From Silene noctiflora (taxonomy: Eukaryota > Streptophyta > Magnoliopsida > Caryophyllales > Caryophyllaceae), in NCBI GenBank assembly GCA_009801015.1, contig VHZZ01007229.1, positions 12,428-36,030 of the forward strand: a DNA stretch of 23,603 nucleotides, in the 5' to 3' direction. The notes under the pieces are model-generated. The model had not been told where the DNA came from. It did no database searches and worked only from the letters and a program-made list of their open reading frames with translations. Of the stretch, positions 1-8,639 are shown piece after piece. How positions within the stretch are numbered: the first letter of the stretch is position 1; each line of letters begins with the position of its first letter. Made by a program: the position numbers and the translations under genes.

Positions 1-97
1 GACTGACAAATTAGATTTTAGTTAAATTTTTTTCGAGTGTACCTTATATTATTACCACTTCGCCGCCTCCTAAACATGAATTCCGACTCCATCACTA
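1..97. mobile_element. truncated end of a small hAT-type MITE
   Basis: This stretch matches the right half of the complete element at 4513-4692: both have a T-rich stretch, then 'gagtgt(a/g)cctta', an ATTATTACC block, 'cctcctaaa', and a terminus close to 'gactccatcacta'. Read inward from position 97 on the other strand, the terminus is TAGTGATGGAGTC, matching CAGTAACGGAGTC of that element. The left half lies outside the window. It is non-coding. Confidence 0.6.
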
Positions 98-443
98 GTA
101 TATACAAAAGAGGTGTCCCATCTCCCATGTCAAGGACTCGAAGGTTATATCAAAATTGAAATGTGAAAATGTTCCTTTTAAAACATAAGTCTTCTTGATT
201 TAATTGGGTTTGTCCCCTTGATTTGCCGTTACCCAAATAAAATCAATAAATTAGAATCAAAGGTAAATCAAATTGTAACGTAATCAAATTATAAAGTTGA
301 TCGAAGGCTCCTATGCATGTGACTAGTGGACCAAATTATGTTACTAAAGATATTTTAATTATACTTTGTAAATTTTAATGGTGTCTTATCACCATAATTC
401 GAATATCAACTACCTAGCTAGCAACAAGAGAGTTTTTTTCATG
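98..443. other. AT-rich intergenic DNA, nothing recognised
   Basis: No open reading frame, RNA motif or repeat boundary could be recognised. The last nine bases (435-443) are the left target-site duplication of the MITE that follows. Confidence 0.5.
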
Positions 444-640
444 GTGTCCTTCTTGCTTAAGACGGCCACTATCCGTCTTAACCTTAAGACGGATAGTGGC
501 CCTCTCACACACTTGTAAGTGGGAGGAAAGTGGGTATATCCATTTTCCATCCACTTGCCTCCCCACTTGCAAGTGTGTGAGAGGCAACTATCCGTCTTAA
601 GGTTAAGACGGATAGTTGCCGTCTGAAATAAGAATTAGTG
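444..640. mobile_element. Mutator-type MITE with long inverted repeats and 9-bp target duplication
   Basis: This 197-bp element is almost wholly an inverted repeat. The arm from about 459 to 535 (gacggccactatccgtctta onward) pairs with the arm from about 547 to 625. Each arm contains its own small palindrome built on AAGACGGATAGT. The nonamer TTTTTCATG occurs at 435-443 and again at 641-649, directly outside the element. A 9-bp target duplication with long terminal inverted repeats is the signature of Mutator-like (MULE) elements. There is no coding capacity, so it would need a transposase supplied elsewhere. A related copy lies at 22651-22819. The boundaries are well fixed by the duplication; the superfamily is inferred from its length. 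Confidence 0.82.
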
Positions 641-841
641 TTTTTCATGACATATGACAACCTTTATTTGTATTATATGATTAAACTTGGAAGACTTTTT
701 TGCTTAATTCTCTAATTAGTCTTTGTATGTTACTGTATTAATCGCGATATGATTTTATATTTGACGTATGTATTGAAATAATATACATAATGACGTAGCT
801 ATTATTATTGGTAAATGTATGTTCAAACGTAAAATAAAATT
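641..841. other. AT-rich intergenic DNA
   Basis: The stretch opens with the right 9-bp target duplication (641-649) of the preceding MITE. Nothing else was recognised. Confidence 0.45.
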
Positions 842-1406
842 TCCTATCTACTAAAAGAATAGGAATTTTCACATTTTTTTATCTAAAAAGCATCTTTTTA
901 ATTAAAGAAGGTAACTACAATTATGTACATTCAATAAGAAAAAAAAAAAATAATAATAATTACATTTTTATTTTATTAAATTATTATCTTTTAATTAAAA
1001 TTAATCTTTTCATCTAACTCTGAATTATAATCTCTTAATTAAAATAAAATTTATATAAAACTATAAATTGCTATATCTTTTATTGATACTATTATTTGAG
1101 AATAACTTGATCCATACTCTAAAAAAAAAAAAAAAAAAAAAAAATGTAAATCACTATTATTACTTTCGTGACAAAAAAAAAAAATTTGAGAATTAAAAAA
1201 TTGAAATCATTAACTTTGTGGTTAAAACAAATATTTTGTTTAAAACACATTTCAGCATATTACTCAATTCTCTTGATTAATTGAGAACAAAATAAATACA
1301 ATAACGAGAAATATGGACAATTAATAAAATATCACTATTTTATAAGTAATTTATTTATAAGAAAAACTATATATATCGTGCATTTATTGCACGGGGTCTA
1401 AACTAA
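842..1406 (+). mobile_element. non-autonomous Helitron, copy 1
   Basis: This 565-bp AT-rich element starts with TC (TCCTATCTACTA) and ends with CTAA followed by T. About ten bases before the end is a short hairpin (CGTGCA-TTTAT-TGCACG). Those three features define Helitron termini, and no target duplication is seen, as expected for rolling-circle transposons. It aligns from end to end with the reverse complement of 1923-2497. It encodes no protein, so it is non-autonomous. It contains an A24 run at 1121-1144 that the other copy lacks. The base before the 5' TC is T rather than the expected A. Confidence 0.75.
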
Positions 1407-1922
1407 TTATATAATAACATTTTAACAAATTGTGACAAATAAAGGTACCTATTCAATTTAAATTCGACAAAATTCCTCGAGACCCGTTGCATCTAGCCAT
1501 CTAGGTTTGCATATCTAGCATGTATTCATGTTCATTAGAGACATACAAATGTATAACAATAAAAATGGTTGAATTTTGGTTAATCGCTACAATATTTAGC
1601 TCACTGTTGTAGATGAACCCCATGCACCCCCTCTAGAATCGCAACAACCCGTTAACCTAGAGGTGTGGAAGAAGAGAAATGAAAGAACTAATTAAGAAGG
1701 TACTAGTAGTAAAATTTTCAACAAACATATAATAATGGTAGGCCAACACACAAAAGTAATTACCTTTAAAAAATAGACTAATTAAGATTAGACAGCCAGT
1801 AAACTCCAAAACATATATTAGATCCAAAGTCAACCCGATGAAGGGGTAAATTTGGAAAATTTGGAAAATTTGAAGATTAAATAATTGAGATTATAAATTT
1901 ATAACCCATTATAAATATTACA
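1407..1922. other. spacer between two inverted Helitron copies
   Basis: About 515 bp of AT-rich DNA without an open reading frame. A small tandem repeat of TTTGGAAAA lies near 1851-1870. No known element was recognised. It could be old host sequence caught between two independent insertions, or the middle of one compound element. Confidence 0.4.
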
Positions 1923-2497
1923 TTAGTTTAGATCGCAATAAATGCACGGTATATATAGTTTTTGTCTTTTAAAAATAAATTACTTATAAAATAGTGATAT
2001 TTTATTAATTGTCCATATTTTTCGTTATTGTATTTTGCTTTGTTGACAATTAATCAAAAGAACTGAATAATGTGCTGAAACGTATTTTTAAAAAAATATT
2101 TTTTTATCCACAAATTTAGTGATTTCAATTTTTAAATTTTTTCAATTTTTTTGTCACGAAAGTAATAATAGTGATTTACAATTTTGTTTTATACGTAGTA
2201 TGTGTTAAGTCATCCACAATTAATAATATCAATAAAATAATTAGCAATTTATAGTTTTATATAAACTTTATTTATATTTTAATTAAGATATTATATTTTT
2301 GAGTTAGGGGAAAATAATATAATTCGATGAAAAAAATAATTTTAATTAAAAGATGCATTAATAATTTAATAAATAAAAATATAATTATTAGTTTCCTCTT
2401 TTAGCAAATGCACAAAATTGTACTAATTAACTTCCTTATTTAAAAAAATGTTTTTTGGAGGGGAAAATGACATAATTCCTATTCTGTAGATAGAGGA
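1923..2497 (-). mobile_element. non-autonomous Helitron, copy 2, inverted
   Basis: On the - strand this 575-bp element begins TCCTCTATCTAC and ends TCTAAACTAA. The flanking bases are A before the start and T after the end, exactly the A|T insertion site used by Helitrons. It aligns over its full length with copy 1, including the near-identical block around 1976-2030. The terminal hairpin is decayed (one side reads TGCGAT where copy 1 has TGCACG). The two copies lie tail to tail, with their 3' ends facing each other. Confidence 0.75.
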
Positions 2498-2514
2498 TTT
2501 TTAATTGTTCGTTC

Positions 2515-2770
2515 ATAATGAATTTTAGGTCTCTTTTTTCAGTTAGGACCATAATTAATTCTTATAATTATATCACGAAAATCTTATATAAAATCCGTTC
2601 AAAATTTGAATTATATTACATTGTTGTCTTGTTGAAATTACATTTTCAATGGTTTATAATGAATTTTACATCTCTTTTTTCGATCAGAATATAACTATTT
2701 CTTATAATTACATCAACTAAATACTCAATACTCGTAAGATATTATATAAAATCCGTCTCAAATTTATTTG
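2515..2770. repeat. diverged direct duplication, two units
   Basis: Two similar units follow each other: about 2515-2610 and 2656-2770. Both begin ATAATGAATTTTA, share CTCTTTTTTC and TTATAATTA, and close with TATATAAAATCCGT. The period is about 141-158 bp because of small gaps. Identity is clearly partial, so the duplication is old. No coding content is visible. Confidence 0.6.
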
Positions 2771-3036
2771 AGATGCCAAAATTGTGAGGGCCCAAACATA
2801 ATACTTCATGAAAGCTTTCAAGTTGCCATAATTTCCATTAGTCTTTACTCTTTTATGCAATTGGACCAATAATGTTACCACGTTTTTCATTTAGAATCGG
2901 AGGCAGTCAAATAAGGTACTCATTTTGTATGACGGCATGAAAAAAAGCAATTAAAAAAAAAACAAATTATATCATAACACCGTTATATTGTACGGCCACT
3001 TATAAAATGATCATTTTACTGTAAAAACGGATTTTC

Positions 3037-3062
3037 TAACATGTGCCCTAGGGCACATGTTA
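3037..3062. repeat. perfect 26-bp palindrome
   Basis: The half-site TAACATGTGCCCT is followed directly by its exact reverse complement, with no spacer. It lies about 20 bp before the 73-bp inverted-repeat unit at 3083-3155. It could be a cruciform-forming remnant of a transposon end. No regulatory role can be read from the sequence. Confidence 0.8.
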
Positions 3063-3082
3063 ATAACTTAATTAGGGAAATA

Positions 3083-3155
3083 TTGTTGAGAATATACTAT
3101 GATAAATTAGAGTTGAAATTTATATTTACCATAATTAGTGATATATTCTCAACAA
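3083..3155. repeat. 73-bp inverted-repeat unit, MITE-like
   Basis: The 14-base end TTGTTGAGAATATA at 3083-3096 is repeated as its exact complement at 3142-3155, with AT-rich sequence between. The size and layout suggest a very small MITE, but no target duplication could be defined, so the class stays open. Confidence 0.5.
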
Positions 3156-3712
3156 CCCCTTTTATTATTATAAAATGATCACTTTTAACATAAACTTGTC
3201 ATTTTTTATCTGTCGTACCAAAAGATGATCACAATTCACACGTAATAATTACTAATTGAATAAAAAAACGAAATAAAAGGGGGTTGCATCTAAACATCTT
3301 TATTTGTGATTTGTTGTTTTGTTTGTCAATTTATCATCATCACTTCAAAAGGAAGCTATATTGTTGGTTGATTTATTGATTAGACTCTCAAAAAGGACCA
3401 TAACTTTATGTAATTAGAGTTTAAAAAATTATTTAAATATATTACTTTTCTCTTTATGATTGTTTATATTATTATATATATAGCTTTATTATATTCCTAT
3501 AAGGATTTACCTACTAAATAAGGAAAATATAGTTTCATAAATTAATGAAGGATATATTTATAATTTAATTCATGGTTATATAACCTATATTGATTACACC
3601 AAATGAACATATTTGCGATATACTCGTACTGTCTGACAATTTCCATGCAAAGTGCACGTAAACTTACGTGCATGGTTTTAGAAATCTACATTACGGATTA
3701 CTCACTTCCGAC
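3156..3712. other. AT-rich intergenic DNA, nothing recognised
   Basis: About 550 bp without open reading frames of note, RNA motifs or identifiable repeats. The eight bases before 3713 (CTTCCGAC) may be a decayed target duplication of the next element. Confidence 0.4.
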
Positions 3713-3853
3713 TAGTGGCGGAGCTAAGGGAGGCTAGTAGAGGGACGCTTCTCCTACTAGATGATTGAAATTTCGAAATTTACCTTGTACTATTACTTGT
3801 TCATCTCCGTTAAAATTTCTACTTGTTAAGTGAAAATCCTAACTCCGGCACTG
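3713..3853 (+). mobile_element. small hAT-type MITE
   Basis: The left end TAGTGGCGGAGCTAAGG and the right end (read inward, CAGTGCCGGAGTTAGG) form terminal inverted repeats of about 16 bp with the CAGTG-like start typical of hAT elements. The left 30 bp match the elements at 4513 and 5515. The flanking octamers CTTCCGAC and TTTCTGGC agree at only five of eight positions, so the target duplication is decayed or misplaced. It is non-coding. Confidence 0.65.
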
Positions 3854-4512
3854 TTTCTGGCAATTGTATTTTAATTTGTACTCGTTAGGTAAGGCTAGGC
3901 CCTTGAGGTAAATTACACCCATCATGCATTAGAATAATTTCAATAGCAATTATGCAATTATAGGCAAGTTTTAATATACTCGTACGTTTTAATTGATGTC
4001 TCGACAAAATTAAAATTAAACCATGTGTAACCTAGGGTAAATCTCTAAGATCCAAAACTAACCTTATTCACACCGGATGATATAAAATTTGTAATTCTTT
4101 TGTCATACTTATTTATTTACCTTTCTTTGTAATTCTCTTGGTAACAAATTAAAATAAAGTTTAAATTTCGATTGAAACGGAGGGATAATATAAACACTTG
4201 TGTCCGTAAAGTAGATGTTATATTTATTTAGATGACTGCTAATAATACATACAAATGATACAATGGATTGATACATTAACATTATTTCGAGTAAATTAGT
4301 GTATATATAAAAGCTTGAAGTTATTATACACTCAACAATCACGGGTATATAATTATTACAAATTCTTATTTAAGATGGATATACGTTTTAATTTTTAGTT
4401 AATTAAAACAGATTAATAGTAACCATTTAGATAGATATGGACTAGCAAAAGTTTGCCATGTATATCTAAATATGACTATACATAATCCGTTTTAATCATA
4501 AAATAATATCCA
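3854..4512. other. AT-rich intergenic DNA with a Stowaway-like end
   Basis: Mostly featureless. Positions 4171-4186 (ATTGAAACGGAGGGAT) read on the other strand give ATCCCTCCGTTTCAAT, close to the TIR start of Stowaway (Tc1/mariner) MITEs. No matching opposite end was located, so it is recorded as a possible fragment. A 77-codon reading frame on the - strand here has no recognisable similarity and biased AT composition. Confidence 0.4.
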
Positions 4513-4692
4513 CAGTGGTGGAGCTAGGGGGGCTAATAGAGGCGGTCGCCCCCCTGGGCAGTCCTGACAGTTGAATTTTTCGAAGGTTTTTGTTAAATTT
4601 TTCGATTTTTTTGGAGTGTGCCTTATATATTATTACCCATCTACCCTCCTAAATTTTTCACTGCTTAAGCTCAAATCCTGACTCCGTTACTG
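4513..4692 (+). mobile_element. complete hAT-type MITE with 8-bp target duplication
   Basis: This 180-bp element starts CAGTGGTGGAGCTAGG. Its other end, read inward, is CAGTAACGGAGTCAGG, giving terminal inverted repeats of about 16 bp. The octamers outside it are AATATCCA (4505-4512) and AATATCGA (4693-4700), a target duplication with one mismatch and the 8-bp length used by hAT transposons. It is the best-preserved member of a family with relatives at 1-97, 3713-3853, 5515-5675 and 5932-6034. It is non-coding. Confidence 0.82.
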
Positions 4693-5030
4693 AATATCGA
4701 CATTACAAGGAGACTAACTAATTAATTTTATATACTCCTATTTTGTGTTTTTATTTAATTTCTTAGAATATTTGACAAAAGGAGACAGAACATTCGACCT
4801 GTAAACTGTACCATATACACTGTAGGATTAAATGATTAATGAAACTTTAATATAATTGATAATAATAATATGTGGTATTGGATTTCTTGAGCTGGCTGCG
4901 TATTTCTTAAGACTTGGCTTTTTCTCTCGAACCTAATCATATACTTTCATGCATACGTGTACTTGTCGGTTACCTTGAATGGCATACGACTACTACGTAC
5001 GATCTACATCGACATATTTCTAACCTGGAT
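4693..5030. other. AT-rich intergenic DNA, nothing recognised
   Basis: The stretch opens with the right 8-bp target duplication of the preceding hAT element. No open reading frame, RNA motif or repeat was recognised in the remainder. Confidence 0.4.
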
Positions 5031-5262
5031 AGTTCTGTTCTTTCCGACTGAAAAGAGCTGAACTAAATCAAACTAACTGAACTAAACAAATCGAAATGAA
5101 ATAAAGTAAGGTCATGTCTTTTTGGGCTTAATTTCAGTTCAATTCAGCTTATTCGGTTTAGTTCGACTCTTTTCAGCTGAAAAAAAACAGGGCTTAAGAC
5201 ATAATGTGTGAAGAGATAGCTGAACTAAACTAAACTTAATTGGATAGAGATGAACTGAGCTG
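5031..5262. repeat. TTCAGTT/AGCTGAA-rich repeat around a Tourist-like MITE
   Basis: The flanks of the MITE at 5110-5194 are built from the same vocabulary (GAGCTGAACTAAA, CTGAACTAAAC, GAACTGAGCTG). A likely left terminus, GTTCTGTTCTTTCCGACTGA, lies near 5031. This looks like an older family member interrupted by a younger one, but the outer right end cannot be placed. Confidence 0.45.
5110..5194. mobile_element. Tourist-like (PIF/Harbinger-type) MITE
   Basis: The left end is GGTCATGTCTTTTTGGGCTT and the right end, read inward, is AGCCCTGTTTTTTTTCAGC. TAA stands immediately outside both ends (5107-5109 and 5195-5197), the 3-bp target duplication typical of PIF/Harbinger elements. The interior is made of TTCAGTTCAATTCAGCT-type words. 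The same family occurs at 6207-6308, 7638-7835, 10206-10246 and 15775-15930. Confidence 0.6.
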
Positions 5263-5514
5263 TAATTAAGTAAAAAAAAAGAATGCATTAATACTTCAAT
5301 AAGAAATGTCTCTAATTGAAAAACTTTTAAAAAATATACAGATTGGTGGAGAATGTGTTTCTTCAATTAGACATAAATAGATATATTTTCAATTAGAGAC
5401 ATTGTAAATTAAATGGGTTTATGTTAAAACGATTTTCTTATTTACCGATAAACTTTGTCAATACGAAATCACCTCCATAACAATGAATACATGTATTTAT
5501 TTTATATATACCAG

Positions 5515-5675
5515 TAGTAGTGGAGCTAAAAGGGTTAGCAAGAGGGCTCGTCCTCAGACAAATTTTTTCGAGTTTTAGCTAAAATTTGTTTTAACATTTC
5601 AAATTAAATAGACCTTAGCAGTTCGTCCCCTTAAAATTTTTCGCCTTCCCTAAGCTTAAATCATGGAATGATTAT
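5515..5675 (+). mobile_element. decayed hAT-type MITE
   Basis: The left 30 bp (TAGTAGTGGAGCTAAAAGGG) align with the elements at 3713 and 4513. The middle contains the shared 'tttttcgag' and 'ccttaaaatttttcgcc' words, and the end resembles 'taagcttaaatcatgga'. The right terminus is eroded and no target duplication is clear, so the end coordinate is approximate. Confidence 0.55.
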
Positions 5676-5931
5676 TATTAAAGTAATTTGATTCCACTTC
5701 CGCAGGTAGATCAATTTTACTTATAAGACAAACTAGATCATTGGTTTTTATTGAGCATTTATATATACACAAATTGTAAGTACGTGAATTATGTCACTTG
5801 TCATGCGAGAATAATACTTTAATTAGTTTGACTTTAATCATCATTATTAAGGGATGTTCTTAAGCATTATGAGATGTACATTATCGTGTACGATACAATT
5901 TATTAAGAATATAGGTAAAGACCAACGACAG
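5676..5931. other. AT-rich intergenic DNA
   Basis: Nothing recognised between two members of the hAT MITE family. Confidence 0.4.
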
Positions 5932-6034
5932 CAGTGGCCGAGTCATGATTTAAAGTTAGAAAACAAAAAATTTTAGAGAGACAAATGACTAATACTATAA
6001 GGTAAAATTTCGAACCCTCCTAGCTCTACTACTA
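5932..6034 (-). mobile_element. short hAT-type MITE, reverse orientation
   Basis: It begins CAGTGGCCGAGTCATGATTT, corresponding to the right end of the 4513 element. It ends with the complement of TAGTAGTAGAGCTAGGAGGG, corresponding to its left end. At 103 bp it is internally shorter than its relatives. Target duplications are not convincing. Confidence 0.6.
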
Positions 6035-6154
6035 AATCGAGGTTTCTAAAGCAAATATGCTCTACACGTATAAAAATGCATGCAAATTTATATTATTATT
6101 ATATTATACTTGTCATATTTATTTTTTAGTTATTACTCGTATTATTAATATATT

Positions 6155-6175
6155 TTATTATTATTATTATTATTA
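6155..6175. repeat. (TTA)n microsatellite
   Basis: Seven uninterrupted TTA units within a wider AT-rich stretch (about 6090-6205). Confidence 0.85.
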
Positions 6176-6206
6176 GTTGTTATTGTTACAATTTTTTTAT
6201 TATTAT

Positions 6207-6308
6207 TTCAGTTTAGTTCAGTTCAGTTCAGATCTATTAAGTTCAGTTCAGCTCCATTAAGTTCAATTCAGCTCAATTCAAACAATTTCAATCCAAAATA
6301 ACAGGGCC
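6207..6308. mobile_element. partial Tourist-like MITE
   Basis: The interior is a run of TTCAGTTCAG and TTCAATTCAGCTC words. The right end AACAGGGCC is followed by TAA, as in the family members at 5110 and 7638. The left terminus is not recognisable, so this copy is probably truncated on that side. Confidence 0.5.
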
Positions 6309-6416
6309 TAAATTAAAAAAATTATGTATGTATTAACTAATGAAATTGCTGCTCAAATACATGCTCACTAATAAAATTGAACCCCACTATCATTAATTAT
6401 CTCCACTAATATCCAC

Positions 6417-6417
6417 N

Positions 6418-6462
<45 letters not shown>
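6417..6462. repeat. undetermined base followed by A45 homopolymer
   Basis: An N at 6417 is followed by 45 A residues. The length of this run is probably a sequencing or assembly estimate rather than exact. There is no evidence that it is the tail of a retroposed transcript, since no element ends here. Confidence 0.8.
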
Positions 6463-6464
<2 letters not shown>

Positions 6465-7637
6465 TATTTGAGAATCAGCCGACACTATATATAATTAAGT
6501 GTAGGGTCCATACATTTTGACTCCATCAAGAATTCCAAGTGTACGAATTTGGATGGATGTGGATAATTGTAAATACTATTATGTACGTACTACGTAACCG
6601 GTTTTGAGCAAAACGTATTTTTCATGAAATGTCAATAACTCCATAATTCATATGTATCGGTTACGAATAGTTTGATTAGATAGGAGAAAACTGTTAGTTT
6701 ATCTGTAACCAATATAATTATGCAGATATAATAGTCTTTTTTATCAAGTGATTATTAAATAAGTTCGATAAACATGCATACGTGATAGTTTAAAATACTA
6801 TGTATATCGGGTTGGGCAATAGTCATACACTTTTTTTTACCAGAAAAGAACAATCTCGGACTCTCAAGGCAAATTGCTCTCATTAGGATTAAAACTAAGA
6901 AGCATACGACTTCATTCATATTGGAGCAAATTGATCTAATTGAGGATATTCTCTTTATCAGAAGGTTAAGTTGATGATTGAATTTTGATTAATTGTTTAA
7001 TACTTTTGTATACCCTTTCAAGTTCGAAAGTTTTAAGAATAGATAATCGAAGGCTGTATGTTAATGTTTAAATTTTGAGTCTCCTAATCATTGCGACTTT
7101 GATATAATGTGAGAAGATGGATCTTAATACAAAATTAAATTAATTACGTAAGACTTAATCAATGATCTAATTACTTAATTAAGTATACAATTATATGCAA
7201 CTAAATTAAACAACTACAAGTATAAAATTACTAAAAACATGAAAAATGTGATTTAGAAAAATCTTAATGATTTGGTAATATCAACTACCAATAACTATAA
7301 AAAATCAATTAATACTCTAAACTACACTAATTTCAAACTCTATTAATTTTTCCATATTTGTGGACCAAATGTATAAGACAAGTAGACATCTGAGTTAACT
7401 GTATTCCTACTCCTAATTATTTTAGTTTATTCAACACGTTTACACAACTCTTTCTCATTTGTGTTCCTTAATAAACCAACACTTTTCCATAATAAATCTT
7501 CTTAATTACACACACGGCCACTTAAATCAATTGGTAAGAGGTTGTTTTAACTTAACAAAAATATCTTGGATTAAAGCCGTGGTGGATGTAGTAGTGTTAA
7601 AACTCGGAGAGGAAGATATACCCACCTGGTAATCTTA
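6463..7637. other. 1.2 kb AT-rich intergenic DNA, nothing recognised
   Basis: No open reading frame of note, tRNA-like sequence or bounded repeat was seen on either strand. The last three bases (TTA, 7635-7637) are the left target duplication of the next MITE. Confidence 0.4.
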
Positions 7638-7835
7638 GGTTCTGTTCTTTCTGTCTTAATTTCAACTCATTTAAGTTTTGTTCAACCCTATTCCGTTCAG
7701 TTTAACTCATCTTTTCTCAAAATTAACTTTTAATTCATTTTCATTCAATCCAACTTGGTTCCATTCAATTTAGCTCGATTTAGCTCTACTTCATTTAATT
7801 CAATTCAACTCGTTTAAATTGAAAAAAACAAGGCC
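7638..7835. mobile_element. complete Tourist-like (PIF/Harbinger-type) MITE
   Basis: This 198-bp element has ends GGTTCTGTTCTTTC and, read inward from the right, GGCCTTGTTTTTTTC. TTA directly flanks both sides (7635-7637 and 7836-7838), the expected PIF/Harbinger duplication. The interior consists of degenerate TTCAATTYAGCTC words, as in the rest of the family. It is non-coding. Confidence 0.68.
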
Positions 7836-7838
7836 TTA

Positions 7839-8482
7839 CTTGTCTTAAATCTAGATTAAACCGGATGGTATACTAAAAAAAATACATAATACTCCATACT
7901 ATAAATTTACATAAGGATTAAACTTTCTATTTTTGAAAAATTATTTATTTACCTGGCATATGTTGTTTGCAGACTATTACATATACTCGAGAATTTAACC
8001 AGTGTACATCAAAAATAGCAGTTGCGGGTTTTTTATACAAAAGGACGATTCACAGAGTAAAACCGTCTTCTTCTATAATTTATGTGTCAGTAGTATATTA
8101 ATTTAGTGTAATTGATTGATTAATGAAGAAGGGAAAGAGATACCTTAGAACCCAATCCAGCAGTTCCTATGAAATAATAGGCAGCCACTTTTGCGTAAAA
8201 CTCACTTGATTACTTCATCTCCTTTATCTCTCTTTCTCTCTTTTCTTCTTCATTTCCTTAACTTGAATTCTAAGTATGACTTAAATCTTTTTTTTTTTTG
8301 GCATTCACTACAAAAAAAATAAAAAAATAAAAAAAAATAAATAAATAAAAAATAATACATTCTATGTAAATTCTCGATTTTTTTGGTCAAATGTGCCACA
8401 CGGCAATACAATACAGGTGATGACGGAGTTTTAACTATTAGAATAAGACATCTTAGATGATACAGATTCCGGATAAATATGT
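7839..8482. other. upstream region of the MYB gene
   Basis: This AT-rich stretch contains a CT-rich tract at about 8217-8251 and a low-complexity A/T block at about 8286-8358. No reading frame or bounded element is evident. It presumably holds distal promoter elements of the MYB gene, but none can be named with confidence. Confidence 0.4.
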
Positions 8483-8493
8483 CTATATATAAG
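8483..8493 (+). promoter_or_regulatory. candidate TATA box of the MYB gene
   Basis: CTATATATAAG is a close match to the plant TATA consensus and stands about 150 bp before the ATG, which would give a leader of roughly 120 nt. A second AT-rich candidate (CATATATATTAT, near 8600) is only about 30 bp from the start codon and is less likely. Confidence 0.4.
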
Positions 8494-8639
8494 TCTAGAA
8501 AACTTGACATGTGTCTTTAGCCATCCTACATTTTTACTCAAAAGAGCAAGCTCCTTATTTTTTATGTGTTGTACTTTCTTTATTTATTTATTTTATTTCA
8601 TATATATTATCCCATTAAACAAAAATTATTTATCATACA

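Noticed and set aside
4109-5366. Short - strand frames of 75-77 codons
   Set aside because: They lie in AT-rich transposon debris, have composition-driven hydrophobic peptides and no supporting motifs.
6418-6462. A45 run as a retroposon tail
   Set aside because: No retroposed body or target duplication lies upstream, and the neighbouring N suggests an assembly problem.
7516-7560. tRNA-like word (CAATTGGTAAGAGG)
   Set aside because: It has no B-box, acceptor stem or cloverleaf around it.
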